A stretch of 64,000 nt of DNA from Sphingobacterium spiritivorum (GCF_016725325.1 NZ_CP068083.1:806001-870000); one strand, 5' to 3'; counted from the stretch's first letter, positions 46,055 to 56,625 are shown. Made by a program: numbers and translations. Notes: generated by a model from the sequence alone, not told the origin.

Positions 46055-46085
46055 AGCTTAAGAGGATTTCGAAACCTCTTAAGCT
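46055..46085 (-). terminator. Hairpin in the rpoB-rpoC gap
   Basis: Arms 46055-46065 (AGCTTAAGAGG) and 46075-46085 pair exactly over 11 bp. No clear T-run follows on the minus strand, so it may be an RNA processing or partial-termination site rather than a full terminator. Confidence 0.6.
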
Positions 46086-46096
46086 CTATTGCTTAA

Positions 46097-49000
46097 TTAA
46101 TCTAATGTAATATCTAAACCTAAACCGCGTAACTCATGTACCAATACGTTAAACGATTCCGGTACGGATGGAGTTGGCAAGTTGTTACCTTTTACGATAG
46201 CTTCGTAAGTTTTGGCACGACCTACAACATCATCTGATTTCACGGTCAAGATCTCCTGTAAGATGTTAGATGCTCCGAATGCCTCAAGTGCCCAAACCTC
46301 CATCTCACCAAAACGCTGACCACCGAACTGAGCTTTACCACCCAGAGGTTGTTGTGTAATTAATGAGTATGGTCCGATAGAACGTGCGTGCATTTTATCA
46401 TCCACCATGTGACCTAATTTCAACATATAGATCACCCCTACAGTTGTCGGCTGATCGAAACGGTCTCCGGTCAATCCGTTGTAAAGATAAGTTCTACCAG
46501 AAGCTGGTAATCCAGCTTTAGCGATCCATCCTTCAACTTCTGACGGCTCTGCACCATCGAAGATCGGCGTTGCAAATTTGACACCTAATTTCTGACCTGC
46601 CCAACCTAATACAGTTTCATAGATCTGTCCCAAGTTCATACGTGAAGGTACCCCTAGTGGGTTCAACACGATATCAACAGGAGTTCCATCTTCTAAGAAT
46701 GGCATATCTTCATCACGTACGATACGTGCAACGATACCTTTGTTACCGTGACGTCCCGCCATTTTATCCCCAACTTTCAATTTACGTTTCTTAGCCACGT
46801 AAACTTTAGCCATTTGTACGATTCCGGAAGGAAGCTCATCCCCTACTGAGATTGCGAATTTCTCACGTTTGAATGCTCCAAGTTCTTCGTTCAACTTAAT
46901 GTTGAAGAAGTGAAGTGCAGCTTTGATCAATTCGTTTTTGTCTTCATCTGTAGTCCAACCTGTTGGGTTGATGTTATCGTAGTTCAGATCAGCAAGTATT
47001 TTTTGTGTGAATTTAGCTCCTTTTGGCACTAATAATTCTTTGTACACATTATAGATACCCTGACTTGTTTTACCATTTACGATTGTAAATAATTTATCAA
47101 TCAGACGATCTTTTAATACTTTAACATTTCTGTCGTGTGTAGTTTCCAATTTTTCAAGCGTTTTGCGCTCTACTTCTTTAGACATTTTTTTCGCACGAGA
47201 GAACAACTTGGTATCAATAACAACCCCTTTGATTGAAGGAGGAGTTTTCAAAGAAGCATCTTTTACGTCTCCGGCTTTATCACCAAAGATTGCTCTCAGT
47301 AATTTCTCCTCTGGAGAAGGGTCTGACTCACCTTTAGGCGTAATCTTACCAATCAGAATATCTCCTTCACCAACTTCTGCACCGATACGGATAATACCGT
47401 TTTCGTCCAGATCTTTGGTTGCTTCTTCCGAAACGTTAGGAATATCTGCTGTAAGTTCCTCTTCACCGCGTTTTGTATCACGAACCTCTAATTCAAATTC
47501 TTCAATGTGAAGAGAAGTGAAGATATCCTGACTTACTACACGCTCAGAGATTACGATCGCATCCTCAAAGTTATATCCCTGCCAAGGCATGAAAGCTACT
47601 TTTAGGTTACGTCCTAATGCCAATTCACCATCTTCAGTAGCATAACCTTCACATAGTACCTGCCCTTTTTCAACACGCTGACCTTTTCTGACGATCGGTT
47701 TCAGGTTGATACATGTACTTTGGTTGGTTTTCTTGAATTTGATCAATTTATATGTTTTGATATCATCATCAAATGATACCAAACGATCGTCTTCCGTACG
47801 ATCATAACGGATCTTGATTTCTTCAGCATCTACATATTCTACGACACCGTTTCCTTCTGCATTGATCAGTGTACGGGAGTCACGTGCTACGCGACCTTCA
47901 AGACCTGTACCAACGATAGGCGCCTGCGGACGTAACAATGGCACCGCCTGGCGCTGCATGTTTGATCCCATCAGGGCACGGTTGGCATCATCATGCTCCA
48001 GGAAAGGAATCAGTGATGCAGCAATCGAAGTAATCTGATTTGGAGAAACGTCCATAAGATCCAGTTTCTCAGGTTCGATAATCGGGAAGTCACCTTCATA
48101 TCTTGCTTTTACTTTCGGATCTTCGAAATTTCCTTTTTCATCATAGATAGCATTTGCCTGAGCAATTGTTTTCTCATCTTCATCTTCAGCAGACAGATAG
48201 ATAACAGGCTCTTCCACTACTACACGACCTTCTTCTACTTTACGGTATGGTGTTTCGATAAAACCAAGGTTATTGATTTTAGCGTGAACAGCCAGAGAAG
48301 AGATCAAACCGATGTTCGGTCCCTCCGGAGTTTCGATAGTACAAAGACGACCGTAGTGTGTGTAGTGAACGTCACGAACCTCAAATCCGGCTCTTTCGCG
48401 GGAAAGACCACCTGGACCTAAAGCTGACAAACGACGTTTGTGCGTAATCTCGGCCAATGGATTTGTTTGGTCCATGAACTGAGACAGCTGATTTGTTCCG
48501 AAGAACGAGTTGATGACGGACGATAATGTACGTGCATTGATCAGGTCTGTAGGTGTAAATACTTCGTTATCACGAATATTCATACGCTCACGTATAGTAC
48601 GGGCCATACGAGACAGACCTACTCCAAACTGTGCATATAACTGCTCACCTACCGTACGAACACGACGGTTAGACAAGTGGTCAATATCATCGACCTCAGC
48701 TTTAGAGTTGATCAGATTAATAAGATATTTTACGATCGCAATGATATCTTCACGAGTCAATACTTTCGTATCTGCCGGAGTATCTAATTGCAATTTGCGG
48801 TTGATACGGTAACGACCAACATCCCCCAGATCATAACGTTTGTCAGAGAAGAACAAACGATCGATGATACCACGAGCAGTTTCCTCATCAGGTGGTTCAG
48901 CGTTACGTAACTGACGATAGATATGCTCTACCGCTTCTTTTTCTGAGTTAGACGTATCTTTCTGAAGGGTATTATATATAATAGAATAGTCCGCATTGTT

Positions 49001-49906
49001 CGATGCATCATCTTTGGCCAGAATGACAGATTTCACTCCTGCATCGATGATAAAATCAATGTGATCTTCTTCCAAAACAGTTTCACGTTCAAGGATAATT
49101 TCGTTACGGTCGATAGATACAACTTCACCTGTATCTTCATCCACGAAATCTTCTACCCATTTTTTCAATACTCTGGCTGCCAGACGACGGCCAACGTATT
49201 TCTTAAGACCAGACTTACTAACTTTAACTTCATCTGCAAGATCAAACAATTCTAAGATATCCTTGTCTGAATCGTACCCGATAGCACGTAATAAAGTTGT
49301 AACTGGGAATTTCTTTTTACGATCGATATACGCATACATGACGTTGTTTACGTCTGTTGCAAATTCGATCCAAGATCCTTTAAAAGGAATAACCCTTGCA
49401 GAATAAAGTTTAGTACCATTTGTGTGTCTACTCTGACCGAAGAATACGCCTGGTGAACGGTGTAATTGTGAAACGATCACACGCTCTGCACCATTTACAA
49501 CGAAGGTACCTTTAGGAGTCATATACGGGATAGTTCCCAAATATACATCCTGAACAATGGTTTCGAAATCTTCGTGTTCCTCATCATTACAAGATAACTT
49601 TAATTTTGCCTTTAAAGGAACGCTATAAGTAAGACCACGCTCGATACACTCTTGTATATCATAACGGGGAGGATCAATAAAATAATCCAAAAACTCAAGC
49701 ACAAAAATGTTTCTTGAATCAGAAATAGGGAAGTTTTCCGAAAATACTTTGAACAGCCCTTCCTGATGGCGGTTGTCAGAAGTAGTTTCTAATTGAAAAA
49801 ACTCCTTGAAAGACTGTAATTGTACATCCAAGAAATCAGGATAATCGATAACCTTCTTACTTGTCGCAAAATTTACTCTTTCTTTTTGAATATTATTGTT
49901 TGCCAA
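46097..49906 (-). CDS. rpoB: RNA polymerase subunit beta
   Basis: Second largest RNA polymerase subunit and target of rifampicin, 1269 residues. It starts [20 protein letters not shown]. The rifampicin region reads [20 protein letters not shown] and [20 protein letters not shown] near residue 470-505, with the usual sensitive-type Asp (FMDQTN), His (THKRR) and Ser (LSALG) residues. Later come the conserved [20 protein letters not shown] near 770, [20 protein letters not shown] near 1043 and [20 protein letters not shown] near 1190. It belongs to the rplKAJL-rpoBC operon, with a hairpin in the gap to rplL. Confidence 0.98.
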   Translation of the reverse strand: MANNNIQKERVNFATSKKVIDYPDFLDVQLQSFKEFFQLETTSDNRHQEGLFKVFSENFPISDSRNIFVLEFLDYFIDPPRYDIQECIERGLTYSVPLKAKLKLSCNDEEHEDFETIVQDVYLGTIPYMTPKGTFVVNGAERVIVSQLHRSPGVFFGQSRHTNGTKLYSARVIPFKGSWIEFATDVNNVMYAYIDRKKKFPVTTLLRAIGYDSDKDILELFDLADEVKVSKSGLKKYVGRRLAARVLKKWVEDFVDEDTGEVVSIDRNEIILERETVLEEDHIDFIIDAGVKSVILAKDDASNNADYSIIYNTLQKDTSNSEKEAVEHIYRQLRNAEPPDEETARGIIDRLFFSDKRYDLGDVGRYRINRKLQLDTPADTKVLTREDIIAIVKYLINLINSKAEVDDIDHLSNRRVRTVGEQLYAQFGVGLSRMARTIRERMNIRDNEVFTPTDLINARTLSSVINSFFGTNQLSQFMDQTNPLAEITHKRRLSALGPGGLSRERAGFEVRDVHYTHYGRLCTIETPEGPNIGLISSLAVHAKINNLGFIETPYRKVEEGRVVVEEPVIYLSAEDEDEKTIAQANAIYDEKGNFEDPKVKARYEGDFPIIEPEKLDLMDVSPNQITSIAASLIPFLEHDDANRALMGSNMQRQAVPLLRPQAPIVGTGLEGRVARDSRTLINAEGNGVVEYVDAEEIKIRYDRTEDDRLVSFDDDIKTYKLIKFKKTNQSTCINLKPIVRKGQRVEKGQVLCEGYATEDGELALGRNLKVAFMPWQGYNFEDAIVISERVVSQDIFTSLHIEEFELEVRDTKRGEEELTADIPNVSEEATKDLDENGIIRIGAEVGEGDILIGKITPKGESDPSPEEKLLRAIFGDKAGDVKDASLKTPPSIKGVVIDTKLFSRAKKMSKEVERKTLEKLETTHDRNVKVLKDRLIDKLFTIVNGKTSQGIYNVYKELLVPKGAKFTQKILADLNYDNINPTGWTTDEDKNELIKAALHFFNIKLNEELGAFKREKFAISVGDELPSGIVQMAKVYVAKKRKLKVGDKMAGRHGNKGIVARIVRDEDMPFLEDGTPVDIVLNPLGVPSRMNLGQIYETVLGWAGQKLGVKFATPIFDGAEPSEVEGWIAKAGLPASGRTYLYNGLTGDRFDQPTTVGVIYMLKLGHMVDDKMHARSIGPYSLITQQPLGGKAQFGGQRFGEMEVWALEAFGASNILQEILTVKSDDVVGRAKTYEAIVKGNNLPTPSVPESFNVLVHELRGLGLDITLD

Positions 49907-50016
49907 GGGAATAAGAATTTTAGTTTAAAAAAACTGAGCTAACTATATGCTGCTTAATTCACATTTTCAATTATGCAACAGCACACATAACTGATAGTGG
50001 TGTGTTAAAATAGGAA

Positions 50017-50047
50017 TAGACTCTGATGGATATACCGTCAGAGTCTA
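50017..50047 (-). terminator. Hairpin in the rplL-rpoB gap (possible attenuator)
   Basis: The 13-base arms 50017-50029 (TAGACTCTGATGG) and 50035-50047 pair with one T-G wobble around 5 bases. It lies 28 bases past the rplL stop. In many bacteria the rplJL-rpoBC gap has an attenuator that lowers rpoBC relative to ribosomal protein output; the same role here is inference. Confidence 0.6.
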
Positions 50048-50074
50048 AACCTTTAAGGTGCTTAATATGTGAGA

Positions 50075-50452
50075 TTACTTGATCTCAACAACAGCTCCAG
50101 CTTCTTCTAATTGTTTTTTCAAAGCTTCAGCTTCGTCTTTAGAAACACCAGTTTTTAATTCTTTAGGTGCTCCGTCAACTAAATCTTTAGCTTCTTTCAA
50201 GCCTAGACCAGCTAAATCTTTAACCAATTTAACTACTGCTAATTTCTGACCACCAGCTTCTTTCAAGATAACGTCAAATGAAGTTTTCTCTTCAGCAGCA
50301 GCTGCGCCACCTTCAGCAGGAGCAGCAGCAACTGCAACAGCAGCAGCAGCAGGCTCGATACCATACTCATCTTTTAAGATATCAGCTAATTCTTTAACTT
50401 CTTTTACTGTTAAGTTCACTAACTGTTCAGCAAGTTGTTTTAAATCTGCCAT
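50075..50452 (-). CDS. rplL: Ribosomal protein bL12 (L7/L12)
   Basis: Stalk protein of the large ribosomal subunit, 125 residues, which recruits translation GTPases. The N-terminal dimer domain is [20 protein letters not shown] (residues 3-35), the flexible hinge is an alanine-rich stretch ([20 protein letters not shown], residues 35-55), and the C-terminal factor-binding domain has [20 protein letters not shown] and [20 protein letters not shown] with the invariant GLKEAKDLV. It follows rplJ by 78 bases. Confidence 0.98.
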   Translation of the reverse strand: MADLKQLAEQLVNLTVKEVKELADILKDEYGIEPAAAAVAVAAAPAEGGAAAAEEKTSFDVILKEAGGQKLAVVKLVKDLAGLGLKEAKDLVDGAPKELKTGVSKDEAEALKKQLEEAGAVVEIK

Positions 50453-50530
50453 TTTATTTTGATTTTTGAATTTACTTTTAAAATTTTTGTTAATTAAATA
50501 ATAACGAATGTTTCTGTTAGAGAGGATTCG

Positions 50531-51049
50531 TTAGCCTCTTTCTTCTAAAGCTTTTACTAAGCCCGAAATTGTATTTCCGCCTGACTGAAGAGCTGAAATA
50601 ACATTCTTAGCTGGAGATTCAAGCAATGCGATAACATCAGCGATAAGTTCATTTTTAGACTTAAGATTCACTAATGTATTCAATTGACCGTCTCCAACAA
50701 ATGCTGCTGAATCGATATAAGCTGCTTTCAAAAGAGGTTTATCACCTTCTTTGCGTAACTGCTTGATTAATTTAGCAGGAGCGTTACCAACTTCCGAGAA
50801 CATTAAAGTAGATGCACCTTTCAGTGTACCAAAGATCTCTTCCGAATCAACACCTGCTTCGATTAATGCTTTTTTAATTAAAGAGTTTTTCACTACTTTA
50901 ATTTCAATACCGCTTTCAAAACATTTGCGACGAATGCCATTCACCTTTTCAACGCTTAAATCAGCAGTGTCAGCAATATAAAAATTACCGTATGATTTAA
51001 TCTGCTCGGCCAAAGCTAGAACAATTTCTTGTTTTTCTTCTTTTCTCAT
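50531..51049 (-). CDS. rplJ: Ribosomal protein uL10
   Basis: Stalk base protein of 172 residues that anchors bL12 dimers to the 23S rRNA GTPase centre. The N-terminal part reads RKEEKQEIVLALAEQIKSYG, SVEKVNGIRRKCFESGIEIK and VVKNSLIKKALIEAGVD (the family's K-N-x-L motif). The C-terminal helix ENVISALQSGGNTISGLVKALEERG type segment binds bL12. It is 2 bases downstream of rplA, so translation is likely coupled. Confidence 0.97.
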   Translation of the reverse strand: MRKEEKQEIVLALAEQIKSYGNFYIADTADLSVEKVNGIRRKCFESGIEIKVVKNSLIKKALIEAGVDSEEIFGTLKGASTLMFSEVGNAPAKLIKQLRKEGDKPLLKAAYIDSAAFVGDGQLNTLVNLKSKNELIADVIALLESPAKNVISALQSGGNTISGLVKALEERG

Positions 51050-51051
51050 GA

Positions 51052-51750
51052 TTAAATTCCCGCTACTGATTTAGTCTCAACATGAATACCAGGACTCATA
51101 GTTGATGAAATGTGAATGCTCTTAAAGTATGTTCCTTTAGCTGCAGATGGTTTCAAACGAGAGATAGTTTGTAATACCTCTAATGCGTTATCATAAATCT
51201 TATCTGCATCGAACGACGCTTTACCAATCGAAGTGTGGATGATACCTGTTTTGTCAACTTTGAAATCGATTTTACCACCTTTAACATCTGTTACAGCTTT
51301 ACCTACTTCTGTAGTTACTGTACCAGTTTTAGGGTTAGGCATTAAGTTTCTTGGTCCTAAAATACGGCCCAATTTACCTACTTTAGCCATAACACTAGGC
51401 ATGGTAATAATGATATCAACGTCAGTCCAACCGCCTTCGATTTTACTGATATAGTCATCTAAACCTACGAAATCTGCACCTGCTGCTTTAGCTTCTTCTT
51501 CCTTATCAGGAGTACATAAAACTAAAACGCGAACAGTCTTACCAGTTCCGTGAGGTAAAGTTGCAATACCACGAACCATTTGATTTGCCTTACGAGGATC
51601 TACGCCTAAACGAACGTCGATATCCACAGAAGCGTCAAATTTGGTTAATGATATCTCTTTTACTAAAGCCGAAGCTTCTTTCAAAGAGTATGCTTTACCA
51701 GCTTCAATTTTGGATAGTGCCGCTTTTTGATTTTTTGTTAATCTAGCCAC
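51052..51750 (-). CDS. rplA: Ribosomal protein uL1
   Basis: L1 stalk protein of 232 residues, which helps move deacylated tRNA from the E site and in many bacteria represses its own operon. Visible: [40 protein letters not shown] and [20 protein letters not shown] (the conserved rRNA-binding face), then [20 protein letters not shown] near residue 125-145, the family signature. It lies 23 bases after rplK, so autoregulation by L1 of the rplKA message is plausible. Confidence 0.98.
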   Translation of the reverse strand: MARLTKNQKAALSKIEAGKAYSLKEASALVKEISLTKFDASVDIDVRLGVDPRKANQMVRGIATLPHGTGKTVRVLVLCTPDKEEEAKAAGADFVGLDDYISKIEGGWTDVDIIITMPSVMAKVGKLGRILGPRNLMPNPKTGTVTTEVGKAVTDVKGGKIDFKVDKTGIIHTSIGKASFDADKIYDNALEVLQTISRLKPSAAKGTYFKSIHISSTMSPGIHVETKSVAGI

Positions 51751-51773
51751 TTTTCTTAAACTGATTTCGTTAA

Positions 51774-52217
51774 TTAATTGTTCCAGGGTGCATTACCGGA
51801 CACGGTAATACCCATACTACGTGCTGTCCCAGCTACCATACGCATAGCTGCTTCTACAGTAAATGCGTTTAAATCTACCAATTTATCCTCAGCGATTGTT
51901 TTCACCTGATCCCAAGTAACAGAAGCTACTTTCTTACGGTTAGGCTCTCCAGATCCGCTTTTCAACCCTGTAGCTTCCTTTAACTGGATTGCTACCGGAG
52001 GAGTTTTGATGATAAAATCAAAAGACTTGTCGCTGTAAACTGTAATGACAACAGGTAATACTTTGCCTGGTTTGTCTTGCGTACGAGCGTTAAATTGCTT
52101 ACAGAAATCCATAATGTTAACACCTTTAGCACCTAATGCAGGTCCTACCGGTGGCGATGGATTTGCAGCTCCGCCCTTAACTTGTAATTTTACTAACGCA
52201 CTGACTTCTTTTGCCAT
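51774..52217 (-). CDS. rplK: Ribosomal protein uL11
   Basis: Component of the GTPase-associated centre, 147 residues. The N-terminal domain has [27 protein letters not shown] with the proline-rich family motif (residues 9-35). The C-terminal RNA-binding domain has [20 protein letters not shown] and [19 protein letters not shown], which includes the invariant GTARSMG. It is the first gene of a new unit whose promoter lies at 52325-52356, giving a leader of about 103 bases. Confidence 0.98.
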   Translation of the reverse strand: MAKEVSALVKLQVKGGAANPSPPVGPALGAKGVNIMDFCKQFNARTQDKPGKVLPVVITVYSDKSFDFIIKTPPVAIQLKEATGLKSGSGEPNRKKVASVTWDQVKTIAEDKLVDLNAFTVEAAMRMVAGTARSMGITVSGNAPWNN

Positions 52218-52324
52218 TTTGTTCTGAATTTAATTATTAAATGTTTGTTAGTAAGTTGGAAGCATATAACGTAACATTTATTTATTCATTGATACCCGAC
52301 CAAAATCAAGCATCAAATGAGGTG

Positions 52325-52356
52325 CAAAGATATACTATATTTTTGTGAAATACAAA
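52325..52356 (-). promoter_or_regulatory. Promoter of the rplKAJL-rpoBC operon
   Basis: On the minus strand a TTTG (-33, 52353-52356) is followed after exactly 20 bases by TATCTTTG (-7, 52325-52332). This is the best Bacteroidota promoter in the window. Transcription should start near 52321, about 103 bases before the rplK ATG. The -33 box lies in the T-tract of the nusG terminator, so one unit ends where the next begins. Confidence 0.8.
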
Positions 52357-52364
52357 AAATAAAT

Positions 52365-52409
52365 AACAAAAGAAAAGAGGAAACTTTAATTCTCCTCTTT
52401 TCTTTTGTT
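52365..52409 (-). terminator. Terminator directly after nusG
   Basis: Perfect 17-bp arms 52365-52381 (AACAAAAGAAAAGAGGA) and 52393-52409 with an 11-base loop. On the minus strand a T-rich tract follows (ATTTATTTTTTG). The stem begins within the nusG stop codon. Confidence 0.93.
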
Positions 52410-52954
52410 TATTCTTTTTCTACTTGCATGTAGTTAAGTTCTAATGGGGTTTTTCTTCCGAAGACTTTAACCATTACAATCAGCTTTTTCTTGTCTTCGT
52501 GAACTTCTTCGATTTCTCCGGTAAATCCGTTAAACGGACCATCGTTTACTTTCACCGTTTCACCAACATAATAAGGTACGTTGATTGTCTCTCCTTGCTC
52601 AGCCATCTCATCTACTTTACCTAAGATGCGGTTCACCTCGCTTGGACGCAACGGAATAGCGTTTCCGGCCTTATCTCCTAAGAAACCGATTACGCTGTTG
52701 ATATTTTTGATTACGTGCTCTGTTTCTGCATCAAGAGATGCTTCTATCAACACATATCCAGGGTAGTAGTTACGTTCTTTTGCCACTTTCTTGCCATCAC
52801 GCATCTGGTAATACTTTTCCATTGGAATAAGTACCTGAGCAACCAGGTGTTGGATTCCTAAGCGACTAATCTCAGCATCAATATATTGCTTTACTTTCTT
52901 TTCCTTTCCACTTACAGCACGAACCACGTACCATTTTAAACTTTGATCTGCCAT
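52409..52954 (-). CDS. nusG: Transcription factor NusG
   Basis: Transcription elongation and Rho-linked factor of 181 residues. The NGN domain begins KWYVVRAVSGKEKKVKQYID and continues with VLIPMEKYYQMRDGKKVAKE and NYYPGYVLIEASLDAETEHV (the PGYVLI form is diagnostic). The KOW domain VNDGPFNGFTGEIEEVHEDK is near residue 130, followed by KKLIVMVKVFGRKTPLELNY. It follows secE by 19 bases and ends at its own terminator. Confidence 0.97.
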   Translation of the reverse strand: MADQSLKWYVVRAVSGKEKKVKQYIDAEISRLGIQHLVAQVLIPMEKYYQMRDGKKVAKERNYYPGYVLIEASLDAETEHVIKNINSVIGFLGDKAGNAIPLRPSEVNRILGKVDEMAEQGETINVPYYVGETVKVNDGPFNGFTGEIEEVHEDKKKLIVMVKVFGRKTPLELNYMQVEKE

Positions 52955-52973
52955 AAATTAAATACTGAAAAAA

Positions 52974-53168
52974 TTATGAAGTAATACCGTACAACAACTC
53001 TAATACGTTGCTCGACGCTTTATCCATCACAAAAACTAGAAGAGCGATGATAAGAGAAGCAATAAGTACAATCACAGCTGAACTTTGCAACTGAGCCCAT
53101 GTAGGCCAAGTCACCTTCTGTGTGATCTCTTCATAAGAGTCTTTAAAAAAATCTAGTACTTTCGCCAT
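52974..53168 (-). CDS. secE: Preprotein translocase subunit SecE
   Basis: Small essential part of the SecYEG channel, 64 residues, the short one-helix type. An amphipathic cytosolic helix (LDFFKDSYEEITQKVTWPTW) with the conserved KVTWPT motif precedes a single membrane helix (SAVIVLIASLIIALLVFVMD, residues 30-50). It lies between the tRNA-Trp gene and nusG on the same strand, the usual arrangement. Confidence 0.96.
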   Translation of the reverse strand: MAKVLDFFKDSYEEITQKVTWPTWAQLQSSAVIVLIASLIIALLVFVMDKASSNVLELLYGITS

Positions 53169-53190
53169 TTTATAGTTTATCTATAGTTTG

Positions 53191-53261
53191 CACGGGCACA
53201 AGGATTCGAACCCTGATCAAAGGTTTTGGAGACCTCTATTCTACCATTGAACTATGCCCGT
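53191..53261 (-). tRNA. tRNA-Trp (CCA anticodon)
   Basis: On the minus strand the 71-base gene starts ACGGGCATAG, pairs with TGCCCGT at its end, and has the anticodon loop CTCCAAA with CCA, which reads UGG. The T-loop GGTTCGAATCC is present and CCA is not encoded. It lies between tuf and secE on the same strand, as in many bacteria. Confidence 0.96.
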
Positions 53262-53363
53262 GGGTTTTGTTTTTGACGTTGCAAATATAGCGTTTTCACA
53301 CCTCTGCAACAAATATTTTTCACTTTTTTTTACTATTTCTTAATGCACTTTTGCATTAGAAAA

Positions 53364-53397
53364 AATAAGCTAATCAGCCTCAGCTGATTAGCTTATT
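53364..53397 (-). terminator. Terminator after tuf
   Basis: Perfect 15-bp arms 53364-53378 (AATAAGCTAATCAGC) and 53383-53397 with a 4-base loop, followed on the minus strand by TTTTTTC. Just beyond it TAATGCA/TGCATTA (53341-53358) forms a small second dyad. It should end most tuf transcripts ahead of tRNA-Trp. Confidence 0.9.
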
Positions 53398-53420
53398 CTA
53401 TATTTCTAATCTATTTCAGA

Positions 53421-54605
53421 TTAAATGATTTCAGTTACCTGACCAGCACCTACTGTTCTACCACCTTCACGGATTGCAAAACGTAGACCTTTTTCCATTG
53501 CGATAGGACTGATCAACTTAACAGTGATTGTTACGTTGTCACCTGGCATTACCATCTCAGTACCTTCAGCTAAAGTGATTTCACCTGTAACGTCTGTAGT
53601 ACGGAAATAGAATTGAGGACGGTATTTGTTAAAGAATGGAGTGTGACGTCCACCTTCTGCTTTTGATAATACGTAAACCTCAGCTTTGAAGTTATCGTGA
53701 GGAGTTACTGAACCTGGTTTACAGATAACCATACCACGACGGATATCAGTTTTCTCAATACCACGTAACAATAAACCTACGTTATCACCAGCCTCACCGT
53801 AATCCAAGATTTTACGGAACATCTCAACACCTGTTACTGTAGATTTCAAGTTCTCAGCACCCATACCTAAGATCTCAACTGGATCTCCAGAGTTGATTAC
53901 ACCTCTTTCGATACGACCTGTAGCTACTGTACCACGACCTGTGATCGAGAATACGTCCTCTACTGGCATCAAGAAAGGAAGTTCAGTCAAACGTGGAGGG
54001 ATTGGAATGTAGTTATCTACAGCATCCATCAATTCCATGATTGAATCAACCCATTGTTGCTCACCGTTCAATGCACCTAAAGCAGAACCTTTGATTACTG
54101 GAATATCATCTCCTGGGTATTCGTAGAATGATAATAATTCACGAACTTCCATTTCAACTAAGTCTAATAATTCGCTGTCATCTACTAAGTCAACTTTGTT
54201 CAAGAAAACTACTAGTGCAGGAACACCTACCTGACGAGCCAATAGAATGTGCTCACGAGTCTGAGGCATTGGACCATCTGTAGCCGCAACTACGATGATA
54301 GCTCCATCCATCTGAGCAGCACCTGTTACCATGTTTTTTACATAATCGGCGTGACCTGGACAGTCAACGTGCGCATAGTGACGATTAGCTGTTTGGTATT
54401 CTACGTGTGCTGTATTAATTGTGATACCACGTTCTTTTTCTTCAGGAGCAGAGTCAATTGAATCAAATGAACGAGCTTCTGATAAACCTGCATCCGCTAA
54501 TACTTTAGTGATAGCTGCAGTTGTAGTAGTTTTACCGTGGTCAACGTGACCGATTGTACCAATGTTTAAGTGTGGTTTACTGCGGTCAAATTTCTCTTTT
54601 GCCAT
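53421..54605 (-). CDS. tuf: Elongation factor Tu
   Basis: GTPase that delivers aminoacyl-tRNA to the ribosome, 394 residues. G1 is [20 protein letters not shown] near residue 19. The switch I segment [15 protein letters not shown] and [20 protein letters not shown] (G3) near 80, NKVDLVDD (G4) near 135 and GSALGALNG (G5) near 173 follow. Domains 2 and 3 contain [20 protein letters not shown] and [20 protein letters not shown]. It lies between tRNA-Thr(GGT) and tRNA-Trp in the tRNA-tuf-secE-nusG block. Confidence 0.98.
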   Translation of the reverse strand: MAKEKFDRSKPHLNIGTIGHVDHGKTTTTAAITKVLADAGLSEARSFDSIDSAPEEKERGITINTAHVEYQTANRHYAHVDCPGHADYVKNMVTGAAQMDGAIIVVAATDGPMPQTREHILLARQVGVPALVVFLNKVDLVDDSELLDLVEMEVRELLSFYEYPGDDIPVIKGSALGALNGEQQWVDSIMELMDAVDNYIPIPPRLTELPFLMPVEDVFSITGRGTVATGRIERGVINSGDPVEILGMGAENLKSTVTGVEMFRKILDYGEAGDNVGLLLRGIEKTDIRRGMVICKPGSVTPHDNFKAEVYVLSKAEGGRHTPFFNKYRPQFYFRTTDVTGEITLAEGTEMVMPGDNVTITVKLISPIAMEKGLRFAIREGGRTVGAGQVTEII

Positions 54606-54666
54606 GTTTATGCGAATTAGTAAATTAAAATTTTATTTTTTTTCTTCTAAAAAAGTTGTTATTACG

Positions 54667-54738
<72 letters not shown>

Positions 54739-54828
54739 TTTCAAAAGCCATTTATAGATAAACGCCTCCACCTGCAAGATATTATTATATCAAATGAGAC
54801 AGAGACTTAAATCGTATAATAAAAAGAG

Positions 54829-54901
54829 AGCGGAAGACGAGGTTCGAACTCGCGACCTATAGCTTGGAAGGCTATCGCTCTACCAACTGAGCTACTTCCG
54901 C
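54829..54901 (-). tRNA. tRNA-Gly (TCC anticodon)
   Basis: 73 bases on the minus strand. It starts GCGGAAGTAGCTCAGT, has the anticodon stem-loop ATAGC CTTCCAA GCTAT with TCC, T-arm CGAGTTCGAACCTCG, and closes as CTTCCGC. It reads GGA/GGG and is a member of the four-tRNA cluster. Confidence 0.96.
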
Positions 54902-54959
54902 TTTTGCTTACAAACACCAAGCTTGCTGAACAAGCTCGGATTTGTAAACTGATTTGGTG

Positions 54960-55040
54960 TGGAGGGAGAAGGATTCGAACCTTCGAAGCCGAAGCAACGG
55001 ATTTACAGTCCGTCCCATTTGACCGCTCTGGAACCCCTCC
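54960..55040 (-). tRNA. tRNA-Tyr (GTA anticodon)
   Basis: 81 bases on the minus strand with the long variable arm expected for tRNA-Tyr. It starts GGAGGGGTTCCAGAG, has the anticodon loop CTGTAAA with GTA, T-arm AAGGTTCGAATCCTT, and closes as TCCCTCC. Confidence 0.96.
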
Positions 55041-55071
55041 AGATACCTGCAATTTAAGATTGCAATTCTTG

Positions 55072-55144
<73 letters not shown>

Positions 55145-55318
55145 TTCTATATTTTAATATTTTTAAACTCTCTAAGAACGATGCTGTTTCGATCAGCGAG
55201 TGCAAAAATCAGATTAATTTTTGACTTCTGCAAGTTTTATTTAAAAATTATTATCAAACGACTTAAAGAACATTTCAAACGCTTCCGGGACACTTATAGA
55301 CCCTGTTTGTTTGAGTTG

Positions 55319-55348
55319 CAAAGATAGATACTCCGATGACATTACAAA
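55319..55348 (-). promoter_or_regulatory. Likely promoter of the tRNA-tuf unit
   Basis: The minus strand has TTTG (55345-55348) and, 18 bases later, TATCTTTG (55319-55326), so transcription should start near 55315, about 170 bases before tRNA-Thr(TGT). The 317-base gap 55145-55461 otherwise contains only AT-rich leader sequence and the promoter of the divergent surface-antigen gene. Confidence 0.6.
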
Positions 55349-55450
55349 AATATTTTTGCAAAAAAACTTCCCCATAACAACCATGTATCTGATATGCAAG
55401 GGAATAATTTTCAGCCCAAGATTTCAATTTATTAAATCCGGCCAATATCC

Positions 55451-55458
55451 TATATTTG
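55451..55458 (+). promoter_or_regulatory. -7 box abutting the surface-antigen ATG
   Basis: TATATTTG fits TAnnTTTG. If the box spans -11 to -4, transcription starts at 55462, which is the A of the ATG. No -33 TTTG is obvious. Confidence 0.5.
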
Positions 55459-55461
55459 AAA

Positions 55462-56625
55462 ATGCAAAAATTGATCTCCAAATCCGTGCTTGGCAGTATT
55501 AGCATGGCTGTTTTTCTTTTAATTTTTCTTCCAAATTCTCATGCTCAGGAGCAGAATCTTGTTCAAAAATTTAAAAATAAATTCCTTTCCAGTGAAAAAG
55601 ATTCGACCAGATCGGCAAGTTTTATGGTTTTACCGGCGGCCGGATATGCACAAGAGTCGGGTTTCGAATACGGAATTGCGGGCACTTATAATTTTTATGT
55701 AGACAAATCTGATCTCACAAACCGCACCTCAAGTCTGATCTTAATGGGAACAATGACTACAAAAAGTCAAAAAAATATAAAACTCAACAGTGATATCTGG
55801 ACAAAAAATAACGATTACCATATTCTTTCTGAATTCAGATACCGCGACTGGCCTTTCAATTTTTACGGATTGGGTAACGATACCTGGGAATCCGATGAAG
55901 ATAAAATAGGTCAGAAGCTGTTCCGGGCACGCATCGATGTAGAAAAAAAGATTACATCTTCTTATTATGCGGGGATCAACATCAATTATGAGCATTTTAA
56001 ATACGAAGATCAGGAGACCGGCGGAATATATGATCAGCAGGATCTCATCGGCAAAACCGGAGGTCAATTCCTTGCCTTTGGAATATCCCAGCTCTTTGAT
56101 ACCCGAAATGTAACTACATTTACCACCAAAGGATATTACGCCAGACTTCGTTATGCCTACGCACCTGACTTCTGGGGTAAAGAAAATTTCAGAGGTAATC
56201 TGTTTGATATAGATCTCAGAGGCTTCTACCCTGTTTCAAAAACGCTTTCTGTAGCCATGCAGGGAATCTACAGATCTACTTTCGGAGAACGCATACCTTT
56301 TTATCAATACAGGGAGTTGGGTGGAGATAATATAATGCGTGGGTACTATCTGGGCAGATATAAAGACCGTAATTATATTGCCGGACAAGCTGAATTACGG
56401 TATCGCTTCCACCCTCGCTTTGGTATAACGGGTTTTGGCGGCACCGGCAGCACATTTTCTAAAGAACATGATATCCGTCTTGTGCCCAGTTACGGAGCGG
56501 GTATCCGTTATTTCTTTAGTCTGGAACACAGTAGTACCGTTCGTTTTGATTATTCTTTCGGAGAAAAAAGACCGGGAGAAAAAAGACAATCCGGATTTTA
56601 CCTCTCTATAAGTGAGGCCTTTTAA
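55462..56625 (+). CDS. Omp85-type outer membrane surface antigen
   Basis: Outer membrane beta-barrel of the bacterial surface antigen (D15/BamA C-terminal) family, 387 residues. A signal peptide (SVLGSISMAVFLLIFLPNSH, ending at AQE) is followed by a short linker and a barrel of alternating strands: SFMVLPAAGYAQESGFEYGI, AFGISQLFDTRNVTTFTTKG, FRGNLFDIDLRGFYPVSKTL, the typical FGERIPFYQYRELGGDNIMR GYYLGRYKDR (the R-G-Y loop motif) and ELRYRFHPRFGITGFGGTGS. The C-terminus ends in Phe (ISEAF), the outer membrane insertion signal. It has no POTRA domains, unlike BamA, so a role in assembly is less likely than a transport or structural role. Confidence 0.88.
   Translation: MQKLISKSVLGSISMAVFLLIFLPNSHAQEQNLVQKFKNKFLSSEKDSTRSASFMVLPAAGYAQESGFEYGIAGTYNFYVDKSDLTNRTSSLILMGTMTTKSQKNIKLNSDIWTKNNDYHILSEFRYRDWPFNFYGLGNDTWESDEDKIGQKLFRARIDVEKKITSSYYAGININYEHFKYEDQETGGIYDQQDLIGKTGGQFLAFGISQLFDTRNVTTFTTKGYYARLRYAYAPDFWGKENFRGNLFDIDLRGFYPVSKTLSVAMQGIYRSTFGERIPFYQYRELGGDNIMRGYYLGRYKDRNYIAGQAELRYRFHPRFGITGFGGTGSTFSKEHDIRLVPSYGAGIRYFFSLEHSSTVRFDYSFGEKRPGEKRQSGFYLSISEAF

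Noticed and set aside
50281..50360. GCA-rich repeat in rplL
   Set aside because: It encodes the normal alanine-rich hinge of bL12, not a DNA repeat element.
53341..53358. TAATGCA/TGCATTA dyad as an operator
   Set aside because: It lies directly behind the tuf terminator and is short. It is more likely part of the terminator region.
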